From assembly GCF_030272615.1 (NCBI RefSeq), contig NC_081413.1, positions 606,400,209 to 606,464,208 of the forward strand: a stretch of DNA of 64,000 bases, written 5' to 3'. Under the pieces are notes generated by a model, which saw only the letters and a program-made list of their open reading frames with translations, searched no databases and was not told the DNA's origin. Position numbers and translations under genes: made by a program. Shown one piece after another: positions 34,361 through 45,968 of this stretch. Position 1 is the stretch's first letter, and every line of letters starts with the position of its first letter. The stretch is from Cryptomeria japonica (Eukaryota > Streptophyta > Pinopsida > Cupressales > Cupressaceae).

Positions 34361-35429
34361 TCCCACTTGGCGTTCCATTTTCCTATTGGAGGATGCTTCC
34401 TCGATTTCCGTGCTGACACATGCTATTTTCTCATTGGTTGTTTCATGATGATGATTATCTAGATAGGGTTTTCATTTGTGTCAAACCCTAATTAGGGTTT
34501 AGGTGGCAATATCTTGGCCCTTGATCTTCATTCGATCACGACCCTTCATTGTATTTGGGAGTCTTATATAAACTCCCCTCATTTCATTTGTAATGGTTAA
34601 TAGCAATAGAATAAGATTAAGAGCAATAGGAGAAAAATAGGCTAAGGTGTTAGAATATTGACAAGAGAAAGACTTGAATAATTGTTGTTGTTTGGCTATT
34701 GGATCAATAAAACATTGAAGTTATGGTGTTTTTGCTCAATCCTCGAAGCTTATTGCATGGTTCTTTTATCTTCTCAAGTCAATCTTTGATGTTAGTTTTA
34801 GTGTTTAGATTAAATGACGGAATGTTGCACTTGATATATCGTGAAGCTCGTTATCCATACCACTTGCTTTTTTGCTGATTGTAAGCGAGCCTTGTGTGGT
34901 CAACTGGAACCTTTGTAATTGTTTAAGTTCAATTATTGCTCAATCATTGATATGCATTCAACTAATGCTGTCTATGATTAGTAGTGATTTGAAAATCCCT
35001 AAACATCCTTAGAAGATTGCACTAGTTCTAGTGGAGTTGTTCATGTATGGCGATGCTATAACTAGTTGAGTTTCACTTGTGTCATTCTTCATTCATTCAT
35101 TTTAGGATAGCTTATAACTTCTATAAACCCCCTATCTTTTGCCATTTTTTGATAATCATTTAGTAGTCTTAGGAAGAAACTTGATTGCATATCATTTGCA
35201 AACCACTTCATGAGATCTTTTCGAACCATAAATGCCCCTAGATGAAACAACAATCACAACGACCAACAAAGCTTACCCACACGTAGTGATCCTACATATA
35301 TGAACCTTGGAGTCTTCTCGAATGATCCCTAAGCTAATCTTCAAAATCCGAGAGATTTTGTTCAAGAGAGGATAAGATACTTATGGTATTTTATTCTGTG
35401 TTCGCATGTGCCTAAAAAACACATCAACA
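34361..35429 (+). promoter_or_regulatory. LTR-like tail of unit 2 (TATA, poly(A) signal)
   Basis: A purine-rich stretch ends the coding region. TATA box cttatataaac is at 34564-34574, and AATAAA is at about 34717. The conserved block 'gagaggataagatact' then 'ttctgtgttcgc' precedes the end cacatcaaca at 35429. TATA-to-end distance is about 863 bp, close to the other two tails. Confidence 0.6.
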
Positions 35430-35434
35430 ATACC

Positions 35435-35650
35435 CCTATTATTTTCATCTTCAAATACCATTTATAGGGTTATTGGGTATTTTGGGCACCCCCTATTTTC
35501 CTTGCATTTTCTCTTTCCCACTAAAGGAAATTTAGTGGAACATAGGTTGAAAGAACACATTTTTACAATTTGAAATCTACCAAAAATTGATTGTGCCACT
35601 TGTTGCAGATGTCCCATCCACTTTATTATTTAGTACTATTTTCTCCTTAT
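35435..35650. other. Short non-coding spacer
   Basis: This is AT-rich text between unit 2 and the Gypsy element. I see nothing in it. Confidence 0.5.
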
Positions 35651-35655
35651 GTACA

Positions 35656-38600
35656 TGTTACTGAAATTTTCATTATATTTATAACTCAATGGAAAATTTA
35701 AGTATTTGGGCAAAGATTACAGTCACATAAGTGAAATCTTTCAATTGTTATTTAATTCATTATATTTTATACAGTTGAAATGATTACGAGAAGTAATCTA
35801 CAGAAAGGAGGAAATGATTACGAGAAGTAATCTAAAATAAATTCTCTCTCACACAAAGACCGTGTGAGTAATCCTTACTTTCCTATGCAAAGGAGAAAAA
35901 CTGATTAAATAAAGCAAATGCATAGATATGATAAGAAAGGAACCAGCCTTTGCCTGGGGGTCTATGGCTGGTGTAAGTCTGCTCTCAAAGTTGTAGGTCT
36001 GCAATTTTGAAATCCATTCTCCTCGAGTCTCTTCCTGGTCCTAAAAAAAAGTCAAAAAGGTGAAGTGGGTTAGATCAAAATATCTAAGCAATGACTAAAT
36101 GCTTATTGATCTCACCTATACATTTGCATCATTAAATCAAGCCCCTTGACAGAAAAATAAACATCCTGGAAGACAAAGAATAAAAGATGGTCTTCATTGC
36201 CTGGAGAATTATTGTTTTCTAACTGTTTGTTTAATGTGCAGAGACAGGTAAAGAATTGCAAAAAATCCATAGGGTTTATTATGAGTGGGGTTAAATGAGG
36301 CTCCCACAAGGGTTGAGCCCAGCTCATGAAAACTATCTGATTGTTCAGAGGATATTTGCAGGGATACACATGAAGCGTAAGTCACTGAATGGGCAGCCAT
36401 GAAGATGAAGGCAGATCTAGAGGGGAAAAAGAGAGCCCGAGTTTTTGGAGTCTAAAGGAATATGCCAAGCAATTGCTAATGTACAGAAGGAAAGGAAGAC
36501 CATATCTATATTGCAAGCACAAGTAAAGCTGAAGCTGTGATAACTAATTCTAATGCAAAAGGTAAAAGGGCATTAGAATGCTTTCAGAATCTTTTCAATC
36601 AAAGGCGTGAAGAAGGTGAGACGTACATAGCAAGCTGGGCTTAAACAATATTTATCAACAGATTTTCATTCAAGAATGTCATCTTCAGAAAGTGCAGATT
36701 TTACAGTTTCTGCCTGTTTCTCAGAAATAATAAAGGAATTTCAGAGTTTACCATTCAAAATTTCAGAGATTCCTTCTTCAAAGATACCACATAAAACTAA
36801 AAAAATTTGCAGAGAGGGTTTCTTTTAAAATTTGCAGAAATTTTGTTCAATAAAACCATCTAATTCCTCATTTACTTTTCCAGCAAAGTGATGAACAAGA
36901 AATTTGCAAAAAATTAGTGCGTTAAAGAGACTATCAACAATTTTTATATCCACAGGAAATTTACAGAATTCTTTTCAAAAGTGTAGAAATAATAGAAAAC
37001 CATTTTTACGTTTTGTGTTGTGAAGATTTGCATAATTTTCATGCAGATAACAGAGAGGGTTTCATAAAATGCGTAGGTTTCTTCCTTTGAAACTAAAGAT
37101 AAGATCTTACAGAGACGAGGCAGTTTTCCTTTAAGACTGAAATTCAAGCTGTTTAAAAACCCCAAAATTCCTTTTAAAAGAACAAGAAATGAATTCTTAG
37201 AAGAAAACTTTTTCGAAAAATGCAGATTTTCAAAGCAAAAGCGAAGTTCACAGAATTCTTTTTTCCAGAAAATGCAAAAAACACAAAAACCCCACTATCA
37301 GAGCTCACGCCAAAAACAAATGCCCAGTTCACAGAATTTCGGAGTGCAGAAGATAGCAGAGTTTTTCTAACAAGAAAAAGATAGGCGAAACTCATAAAAG
37401 ATCAAGTTCGCAGTTTGAATCTTTGAAGATACCTTTTCATATCTGCGAATGAAGGAATGCCGTAGGTTTTAGAGGAAAACCCTTTTGATTTCTAGCTGAA
37501 GCAGACCGAGTGATGTTCCAGATAGTTGCAGGTCGAAGAGGAGTAAACATGCAATTTCCATTTTTCATCAGCAGTCCGAAAACCCTAGTAGCTCGGCAGT
37601 TCTTCCTCGGCAAAGTTTCAAAGTGCAAAATGAATATCATTTTAGGGTTTTTCATCTCTTTATTCCCCCTTTCATCTCTCCTTTTTCCTATGTAATGGGA
37701 TTGCATTTTATTAAAACAAGTTCATAATTGCATGGTGGTCGAAGTTTTCATAAACTCCCACTTACATGTTTAATAATAAAATTTGCCTAGCTGTGGGGGG
37801 CCTTTAAAACCCTTAAGTCTTTTTAGACTTATGAAATAGTAAAAAGATGTATGTAAATTAAATATTTATTAACTACATAAATGTTGTAAAAAATGGATAT
37901 TTTCTAAAACAACATTTATATAATTAATAAATATCTAATTAATTATTTTTTGCACATATTAATTTCCTAGCTATATTATTAAAAGGAAATTAAAATTTCT
38001 TGGATCTTTTAACTGCAAGGTTCAATTACCTTTCTTCCATATACACAAGATAATGTAAAATGAATATTTAATTGGGTGGATTATAAATCCAATTAATATT
38101 TATTATAATTGTGTTTTAAAAATCAATGGATATGCACATGGAAGGAAAATATTGAACCTTAGATAGGTGAAGTGATCACATGAATTTGGGGGGCGAATTT
38201 GGAATGCAGCTATTCATGAGTTTGGGCTAGTTCTCCAGCAGTTAAAGCCTGATTTTGAGTATTTCATGGGTCAACCTTCAGTTGACCAAGAGTTTACACC
38301 TGATTTCACACATTCATGCAGAGTTTGAAGCCTTTTTGTGGGGGTTTCTTTCCCTTTTCGGAAATGGAGATATTTTTCACTTGCAGATCACTCATGGAGA
38401 CTTTCAGTTGAACACTAGTCATCTCTTCCTTGCCTTTGGAAGGCTTTTTTGCATAAAGGAAGAAAGGTTTTCAGTTTCAAAAGGTTCTGGATTTTTTCTC
38501 AAGCCTAGCTGAGTTATTGTATCTTGTAACCCATTTTGCAGTTTTTGACAGAAGATTTGAATAAAATTATCAGTTCATGCCTTACCATTTTCTGAGTTAA

Positions 38601-39109
38601 ATTTTTTTTTATTGTGTGATTGAGAGCAACTTTTCATTTTTGTGTTATTTGTGAAATAACCTTTCTTGAATTTTTCTGTCTCATGCATGAATCACAGGTC
38701 ATGCATTGTAGTTTATCAAAAAAATTGTTTGTGAAAGTCATTTCCTTTCAACTTTTTGAGCAAGAACTCTTTGTATGAAACACTTTTGTGATATGAATTC
38801 AGAGATGTCATATGTGTAGAACAGGTGCATTTAAAAGAGTTTTCTGTTATCTTTCAGATAATTTGGTGTATCACCTTATTTATGTTGTAGCATTTCTTTC
38901 ATCCTTATTTTCTTATTCCCTCTCCCTTTTCCTCAAATGTTTTCTTAAGGTCTTATTAGAGTAGATGATCCATCAATATCAGGAACCGGCCTAATCCGGA
39001 GGTCCAATCATAGTAATTGTTTACCCAAAGACTCGTGATTGTTCCCATGTTAACCAAAAGTGCTAGGTTTTAATAGCTTAGTTTTTGGGTGCACTTTTAG
39101 GCATTAACA
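35656..39109 (+). repeat. 5' LTR of the Gypsy element
   Basis: This is the direct repeat of 45969-49418. It has a duplicated hairpin motif (35782-35798 and 35816-35832, gattac-gagaa-gtaatc) in the left part. Short open frames inside (for example 37174-37395 and 38255-38512) are not conserved as proteins and are not called. Confidence 0.95.
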
Positions 39110-39113
39110 GTTT

Positions 39114-39130
39114 TGGCACGCTCGGTGGGA
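39114..39130 (+). other. Primer-binding site of the Gypsy element
   Basis: Four bases after the 5' LTR the sequence reads tggcacgctcggtggga. The TGG start is that of a tRNA 3'-CCA complement. I could not assign the tRNA. Confidence 0.6.
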
Positions 39131-39228
39131 CCTTTTCCTTAAGGTCAGAGATTTTTTATTGATATATTTTTATATCTGGCGACTCTGTTTGTTAAAAGAC
39201 TGGAGAAGATCAGTGTTTCTCATATTTT

Positions 39229-41442
39229 ATGAGACTGATCCAGACTAGGAGCTCAAGTTCTTTTGAGTATTTGCAGCTAGAGCCTCCTAGGAAAAAAGGA
39301 AGAACACTTGCAAGGGCTCAGCCTTTGAACCGTTTTCAGTCATCAACACCTGATTTTCAGGTGTACAGAAGGAGAGAAAGACCATCCAAAGGAAAGGAAA
39401 TCAGGCATTCAGCAAGTCCATCTTGCAGATCAGCAGCATCTGATCCTCAAATTTCAACATTTCCATTGTTGACAGTAAGTACTACATCTGCTACAGCAAC
39501 TGTTTTACCTGCTGTTTCTTTATTTACAGCTGTTGTTCCTCCTGTTTTTCCTATAATGGCACTCCCAAGAGTGCATGTATTTGTTCTTTTTGATCAAGGC
39601 AACCCCTTGAACTTTGTACAACATCATGATGTGCCATTGGCAACACTTAAAAGTTTGCCTGATTTTACTGGTGAAAGTCAGACTACAGCGATTGATCACA
39701 TCAGAGATGTCGCGTCCCTATGTAGTGTACATCATGTCACTGAAGAAGATGTGGCTGTTAAATTATTGGCAGCATCATTCAAGGGTAAAGCCCTAGAATG
39801 GTATAGAACGTTGGCTGTAGCCTCAATAAATTCATGGGATACGCTTGGTGAACAATTTACCAAAAATTTTGAAGACAAATCAGATCACTTGTCTTTGGTA
39901 GAACAACTGACCACCATCAAACGTGCTCCTCAAGAGCAGATGATGGACTTCAACAACCGTTTTCAAAGGACGTGGAATAGGATTCCTGTTTCGGTAAGAC
40001 CTTCAGTTGATCATGCCTTTTTATATTATCTGAAAAGCTTAAATAGTGATATATCAGTGATGATACAGTCTATGGGGGGTGTATCTTTGCCCCAAGCTTT
40101 TGGTATTTCTGTGAGAGCTGAAAATAGTCTTATCCAAGTGGGTAAAATAGCACCCAGACCTCCAATGCCTATTTTTCCCAATATCCAGTCTAACATGCCA
40201 TTAAGTATACCACCATTCAATCCTTTGCCAACTGTTCCTAGCCAAGAAATAATGGTTGCAGGACCTTCTCCTGAGCTTCAGGATATTAAGAATAGCCAAC
40301 AAAAGATTGAAGGGTTGCTGCAAACTTTCAGCAATGAGCTTGTAAACCTTAAAAAACAGCAGTTTCAGCCTAGACAAACTTATCAGGCTCAGAATCAAGG
40401 TGTAAATCAGCCTTTCCAGCAACCAAACCAAGGCCAATACCAAGGTAATAGGCAACCATATCAAAATAATAATGCTGCTGGAAATAGGCAGAATGTCAAT
40501 CAAAGACTTTATAGGCCTTATGCACTTGCACCTTTGAATGCAGTAAGAGATATCGTCCCTACTCAAAATAATCTAGCCTCAGAATTTGACTGGTGTTATC
40601 CTTGCAATCAACCTCACAATCAAGCTACGTGTTCAGATGGAGTTATAAATCAGGCTCTAATGGTTCAGGGTACTTCAACTTCACAACATGTGCCTGAGAC
40701 TGAACCTAAGCAACAACAGGATATAATCCCAGCTGATGCTACTTACATAAATTGGCAAGGAGATGAGTGCTGTGCTATAGGCACAGATGATCCTCCTGTT
40801 GCTGTATACAACAGAGCTAAGAAAAGAGCCTTAGATAATGATTCTGCACACAAAAATAAAGATACAACAGTAGCAGACTCGGCTGTGCCTAGAGTGCAGC
40901 ATATTCTACAAAAAACTCATCTCGTGACAACTCATGAGCAGCAACAACAACAATTACACCCTGCTGTTGCTAAGGTCCAGCCTAAGGTACACGCTACTGT
41001 TTTGTTCAATATAGTTGAAAATATGAAAAAAATGAATGTGACTATGTCTATGTGGGATTCTTTAGCTATTCCAGGGCAGACTGACTTGTTGAAGCAGGCC
41101 TTATCAGATGAGGTAGCTTCCAAACAAGCTGCAAATGAACCTCGCAAGGTAGTGTTGATCAATCAAGAAGCTGCACCTCAGAACAGCGACAAGAAAGGGA
41201 TTAAAACACAAGGTAAAGATGTGAAACCTCCTCCTTTTTATGTCTCTTTGATCATTGGGGATAAGCTGGTTCATAATTGTATGGTGGATAGTGGAGCTAC
41301 GAGCTCAGTAATGCCAAAAAGGGTAGCAGATCAGTTAGGATTAGTATATGAACCTCTTGAGAAAGGAGTGGTACAATTAGATGGCTCATCTGTTAATACA
41401 ATTGGTCTCATAAAAGAAGCAAGTTTAACCCTTCATGCTTGA
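39229..41442 (+). CDS. Gag-protease of the Gypsy element
   Basis: The frame has 737 codons from the first ATG after the leader. Gag domain: about residues 135-295, with 'AIDHIRDVASLC', 'FKGKALEWYRTL' and a 'F..RF..TW..IP' core. A Q/N-rich linker follows (about 360-430), then a variant zinc knuckle 'CYPCNQPHNQATC' (C-2-C-3-H-4-C). Protease: about 665-737, with the catalytic DSGA at residue 687 (41287). The frame ends at TGA 41440-41442. The same frame then continues open to 42036, so this stop is probably a mutation inside the polyprotein. Gag forms the particle and protease matures it. Confidence 0.8.
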   Translation: MRLIQTRSSSSFEYLQLEPPRKKGRTLARAQPLNRFQSSTPDFQVYRRRERPSKGKEIRHSASPSCRSAASDPQISTFPLLTVSTTSATATVLPAVSLFTAVVPPVFPIMALPRVHVFVLFDQGNPLNFVQHHDVPLATLKSLPDFTGESQTTAIDHIRDVASLCSVHHVTEEDVAVKLLAASFKGKALEWYRTLAVASINSWDTLGEQFTKNFEDKSDHLSLVEQLTTIKRAPQEQMMDFNNRFQRTWNRIPVSVRPSVDHAFLYYLKSLNSDISVMIQSMGGVSLPQAFGISVRAENSLIQVGKIAPRPPMPIFPNIQSNMPLSIPPFNPLPTVPSQEIMVAGPSPELQDIKNSQQKIEGLLQTFSNELVNLKKQQFQPRQTYQAQNQGVNQPFQQPNQGQYQGNRQPYQNNNAAGNRQNVNQRLYRPYALAPLNAVRDIVPTQNNLASEFDWCYPCNQPHNQATCSDGVINQALMVQGTSTSQHVPETEPKQQQDIIPADATYINWQGDECCAIGTDDPPVAVYNRAKKRALDNDSAHKNKDTTVADSAVPRVQHILQKTHLVTTHEQQQQQLHPAVAKVQPKVHATVLFNIVENMKKMNVTMSMWDSLAIPGQTDLLKQALSDEVASKQAANEPRKVVLINQEAAPQNSDKKGIKTQGKDVKPPPFYVSLIIGDKLVHNCMVDSGATSSVMPKRVADQLGLVYEPLEKGVVQLDGSSVNTIGLIKEASLTLHA

Positions 41443-42734
41443 CCCAATTTCTCCATATCTCAAGACATTTATGTGATTGATTTACCCGCATACTTTGCTC
41501 TTTGTTTATCAAGGGAATTCACAGCTAAAATAGGGGGATATCTTTCATCAGACTGGTCTCATATGCTTTTTCGAACCAGATATGGTACAAAGGTCACTAT
41601 AAAATCCGAGGTTCTTGCTAAAGATCACATTGAACCTTATGTGCCCAGTCCGATTAATGCTAATTGTTTGGCCTTTGAACCAAAAGATCTTTCTGCATCA
41701 TCTCCTAATACACAGATTGATGGTATTCCAGACATCCTTTTGGATGAATGGGCAGCTGAAGATGCTCATTATGCAGAAAACAACAAGGTGGAAGATGCTG
41801 GTTTCGGGATTTATATGATTTGTGAACTAGATTCCATTATGCCTAATCTTGTAAAAGACACAAGCCAAGCTTTTGAACAGCAGAATCAAATGTGGCAATT
41901 GTTCTTTGATGGATCTAAAGCAAAAATGGGGCAGGTGGAGGTGCAATGCTTTTATCTCCACAAGGTGAGAAATATTTTTCAGCTTATCACTTTGCTTTTC
42001 CTTGTTCTAATAATAATGTTGAATATGAAGGTTTGATTCAAGGATTGGAGTGGGCTAGGAAAAGGCAAATCAGATGTTTGCAGGTCTTTGGTGATAGTGA
42101 GTTAATTGTCAATCAAGTCAGAGGTTTGCATACTGTTAAGAATGATGTTTTAAAGTTGTACAAGAATAGGGTTTGGGATATTATAGAAGATTTTGATGCA
42201 TTTAACTTGATATCCATTCCTAGAAGCAAGAATCAGCATGCTGATAGACTTGCTGCTGTAGGTGCATAGCTCAATATTTTAGAAAGTATGGAAAATATGC
42301 AGCATCATGTGAAAGTTGTTGTTAGGTCATCAATTCCTGATAACAAGTTTAATTGGCAAGTTTTTGATAGTGATGAACAGATTTTGAATTTTCTCAAAGA
42401 AGAGGATGTGTTTTCAGTTGCAGATCAGAACAAATTGAATCAGCAATTCAGTGATCAGATTATACAACTGAAATCTAATAAGTTGCCAAGAGGATTGGTC
42501 ACTTTGGAAACAATCTTTAATCCAGATGACCAAGCAAAAAAGAATAAAACCAGCATACTGATTAAAGAGGAGCACTATGAAGTAGTTGAAATATTCCAAA
42601 ATAAACTCCTCAAAATTGGTAAGATTAACTCTCATAAAGAAAGAGAAGCTTGTATTGCTTTATTTCAAGAATTTAATGATGTATTTGCTTGGGACTATTC
42701 TGACTTAAAAGGGTTTGATCCTCAACTTACCTAG
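41443..42734 (+). pseudogene. Pol segment: linker and archaeal-type RNase H upstream of RT
   Basis: After the gag-protease stop, the same frame reads to the start of an RNase H domain ('WQLFFDGS', D at 41908). A 1-nt loss in the G-run near 41926-41932 shifts the frame. The domain continues as 'NNVEYEGLIQGLEWA' (E at 42021), 'VFGDSELIVNQ' (D at 42093) and 'QHADRLA' (D at 42243). All four catalytic acidic residues are therefore present. An in-frame TAG at 42267 follows, then a linker of about 150 codons to TAG 42732. This is the RVT_3 type of RNase H seen as a second RNase H in plant Tat elements. Confidence 0.75.
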
Positions 42735-45306
42735 CATACCATTGAGTTAGAGCCAAATGCCAAGCCAATTAGGCAAAAACAGAGACCTATTAATCCCAGA
42801 TTAGAACCCCTTATGCTTAAAGAATTGAATAAGCTCTTAGATAGTGGTATTATTTTTCCTATCAAACACACTTCATGGGTTTCTAATTTAGTTCCAGTTA
42901 GGAAAAAGAATGAAGAATGGAGAACTCCGCCTTTGTGTGGATTTTAGAGATTTGAACAGGGCTTCTCTGAAAGATAGACACCCATTGCCTTCCATGGAAC
43001 AAATCTTGCAGTTTGTTTCTGGATCTGAAAGGTTTTCCTTGTTAGATGGCTATTTAGGCTATAACCAAGTCCGTGTAAAAGAAGAAGATCAATTCAAGAC
43101 TGCCTTCACTACCAAGTGGGGCACTATGGCTTACAGAAGGATGCCTTTTGGGCTGTCAAATGCTGGTGCTATCTTCCAAAAGGCTATGGATATCGCTTTT
43201 TACAATCTTATGTATGATTTTGTGCTGGTTTATTTGGATGACATCACTGTTTACAACAAGCAAGCTGATGATCATATTGATCATCTTAGACAAGTTCTTC
43301 AAAGATGCAGGGAGTTTGGTATTTCTCTAAATCCTAAAAAATCTATATTTGTTGTGCATGAAGGGAGACTTCTGGGTTACCAGGTCTCCAAATATGGTAC
43401 TACAGTTGATTCCGAAAGGATTCAAGCTTTTTTGGATCTGCCTTTACCAAGCCATAAAAAGGAGTTACAAAGTTTTATTGGCAGAATTAATTTTGTAAGG
43501 CGCTTTATACTTGATATTGCTGACTTGTTAAAGCCTTTGATAACAATGTTGAAAAAGAATGCTATTTTCAGATGGTCTAAAGAGGGAAGAAGTACTTTTG
43601 AGGAAATTAAAAAGGCCTTATCTGCTGCCCCTACATTGGTAAATCCTAATTTTTCAAAAGATTTTATTTTATATGCTTATGGGGGACTTGATACTATTTC
43701 TGCTATGTTAGTTCAGAAAAATGATGATGGACTTGAACAGCCTATTGCCTTTTTTAGCAAAGGATTGGAAGAGTATGAACAAAGGTATAGTTTTATTGAA
43801 AAGCATGTACTAGCAGTTGTTAAAAGTCTTAAAAAATTCAGACATTTGGTCTCTAACAACAGAATTCATTTAATGGTTACCCACCCAAGTGTCAAAGATT
43901 TCTTACTAAGCAGGGATTTAAATGAAAAAAGGGCAGGTTGGATCACTAAAGTAATGGAGTATGATGTCAGTTTTCATGTTACTAAATTGGTAAGAGGAAA
44001 AGGTTTATGTATGCAACTGACTGATGAGGAAGGTTCTAATGCAGAAACTGATAAGGAAGTTGTCTTGGTTCAAGATGATCCTATTGATCAGAATCAATCA
44101 GCAAGTTGGGTAACAAATATGACCAATTTCCTTCAGACTGGAGAGTGTCCAGCTAGCCTTGACAGAGTAAAGAGAAGGTATTTCTGTCTCCAATCTGTTC
44201 CTTATGTTTTAATCAATGGAAATTTAATTAGGAAAGATTATAGTGGAATGCTTCTTAAATGTATTGATACTGCTGAAACCCAAAAGATTCTATTTGAATT
44301 CCATGATGGGTCTTCTGGAGGACATTTTAATCCAAGAACCACAGCTTGGAAAATTAGAAGGGTTGGGTTTTATTGGCCGACATTATTCAAAGATTCTCAC
44401 TCTTGGGTTAGAAAATGTGGTAAGTGTGCTATGTTTGCAAGAAAAGAAAGATTGGCTGCATTCCCTTTGCAGCCTATTTTAGTTGAACAACCATTTGCAA
44501 GATGGGGAATTGATTTCATAGGCCCCATTAACCCAAAATCTAGTGCTGGTCATAAATGGATTTTAACAGCAACAGACTATTTCACCCGTTGGACTGAAGA
44601 TATCATAACCAGATTTGGTATACCTGAGTCAATTATATCAGATAATGCTTTGGCATTTGTTGGTTCTAAAGTCACTGAATGGGCTTTAAAAAATGGTATT
44701 GTTCTGAATACTTCTTCTAACTATTACCCACAGGGTAATGGGTTAGCTGAATCTACCAATAAGAACTTAATCAGGATTATTAAAAGGACATTACAAGAGA
44801 ACCAGAGAGATTGGCATTCTAAACTCAAATCTGCATTATGGTTTGATAGAATTACTCCTAAGCAGATTATAGGTAATTCTCCCTACATGTTGGTATATGG
44901 AAAAGAAGCTAAACTGCCTATTTCAACTGAGTTTCCAGCATTAGACCTTGCTAACCAGCTTGTTTTGTTTGAAGAAGGAGACCCCTTACAACAAAGATAT
45001 ACACAATTACTTCAGCTAGAGGAAGAGAGAGAAAAGTCTTTCAAGACAATGGAGTATCATCAGCTCCAGACAAAGAGAGCCTTTGACAAAAAGGCAAATT
45101 TCAAAAGCTTTAAAGAGGGGGATGTGGTTCTCAAGTGGGATGTTCTCAAAAGCAGACCAGGACACCATACAAAATTTGACAACATTTGGACTGGTCCTTT
45201 CATGATTGTAGAATGTAAGGAGCATAACGCATTCCAGCTCTCAAAGATGGATGGAGAAATTCTACCAATCCCAGTCAATGGGATCCATCTCAAAGCATGC
45301 TTTTGA
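42735..45306 (+). pseudogene. Pol segment: RT, degenerate RNase H, integrase
   Basis: RT begins before 42910 ('PIRQKQRPINP', 'LLDSGIIFP'). A 7-bp duplication-like insertion at about 42906-42918 shifts the frame, then 798 codons are open: 'LCVDFRDLN', 'RMPFGLSNA' and the catalytic YLDD (43231). The native RNase H follows ('FFSKGLEEYEQRYSFIEK'), but the first catalytic Asp region reads 'LYAYGG', so it looks inactive. Integrase has an H-H-C-C finger (about 44300-44420), 'WGIDFIGP', 'IISDNALAF' and 'GLAEST', so D, D and E are kept. About 20 residues normally lying between the first D and 'RFGIP' are missing. A 'GPFMI' C-terminal module is present with no chromodomain. Confidence 0.85.
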
Positions 45307-45968
45307 GCCAGGTTTTCCTAATAAGTGCTTTGGACGTTTTTCCCTGTTTTCTTGTGTTTTTTCAGTTCTGTTCTGTTTTAGCAAAAGCCCTTTGTTTGTG
45401 TTTTAAAATCTGTTACTTTACCCCTCAAACCATTCAGGTTCAGTGTTCCTGCTAAATAACTCACTGATGAATTATCAGTGTAATCACACAACAGAAACAT
45501 TGGATCTGAGTAGAGTCAGAGATATAAAGTTTTAATCAAAATTATTTAAGGGACGGGATTGTTATTCTGAAACCTTATAATTACCAAAAGAGTCAAATTG
45601 TTAAAGATAGAGAGGGGGTTATATAACAGATTTCTTTTGATGCCTAAAGTTAAAAATGACTTTTGAAAGGGACATGATTAATTCATGAAACCTTTATAGT
45701 CATAAATGTGAAAGAAATACAACTGGTTTTCTTGCTTTGTCATTTTTTGTTTTCCCAAAAGTGTACTTGCACATTTGAAGTTTTGCCTAAAACCTCCCTA
45801 GTTTTTCTAGTCTGCTGTTTCATTTTTGCTGTCAGGCTGTGTTTTGAGTTCATGAGATTTTATTGATTCCTAAAGCTGAAATAGGACTCTATCCGCCCAA
45901 TAGACTGATTAAGGCTACTGGTTTTCCTATGACTAGTAGGCAGACATAAAGCAGAAATCGCCAAAAAT
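45307..45968 (+). other. Gypsy 3' untranslated region
   Basis: This is non-coding between the integrase stop and the 3' LTR. The best purine tract (agatagagaggggg, about 45605-45618) is about 350 bp from the LTR. The sequence right at the LTR (cagaaatcgccaaaaa) is a weak polypurine tract. Confidence 0.5.

Larger units (their letters stand above)
29141..35429 (+). mobile_element. TGTTGTG unit 2, 6289 bp
   Basis: The left end tgttgtgacc and the next about 50 bp align with the left end of unit 1. Both have a cacac string, a GC hairpin-like block and gccccccttttttt. The right end cacatcaaca aligns with the other tails. Flanks are atact (29136-29140) and atacc (35430-35434), 4 of 5 matching. The internal order is the same as in unit 1: hairpin array, possible leader intron, long coding region, tail with TATA and AATAAA. 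No terminal direct repeat was found. The coding region is far less damaged than in unit 1, so this copy is younger. Confidence 0.65.

Noticed and set aside
37174-38512. Open frames inside the Gypsy LTR (and in the copy at 47256-48821)
   Set aside because: The frames are not kept between the two LTRs (different lengths and breaks), and the sequence is non-coding in composition.
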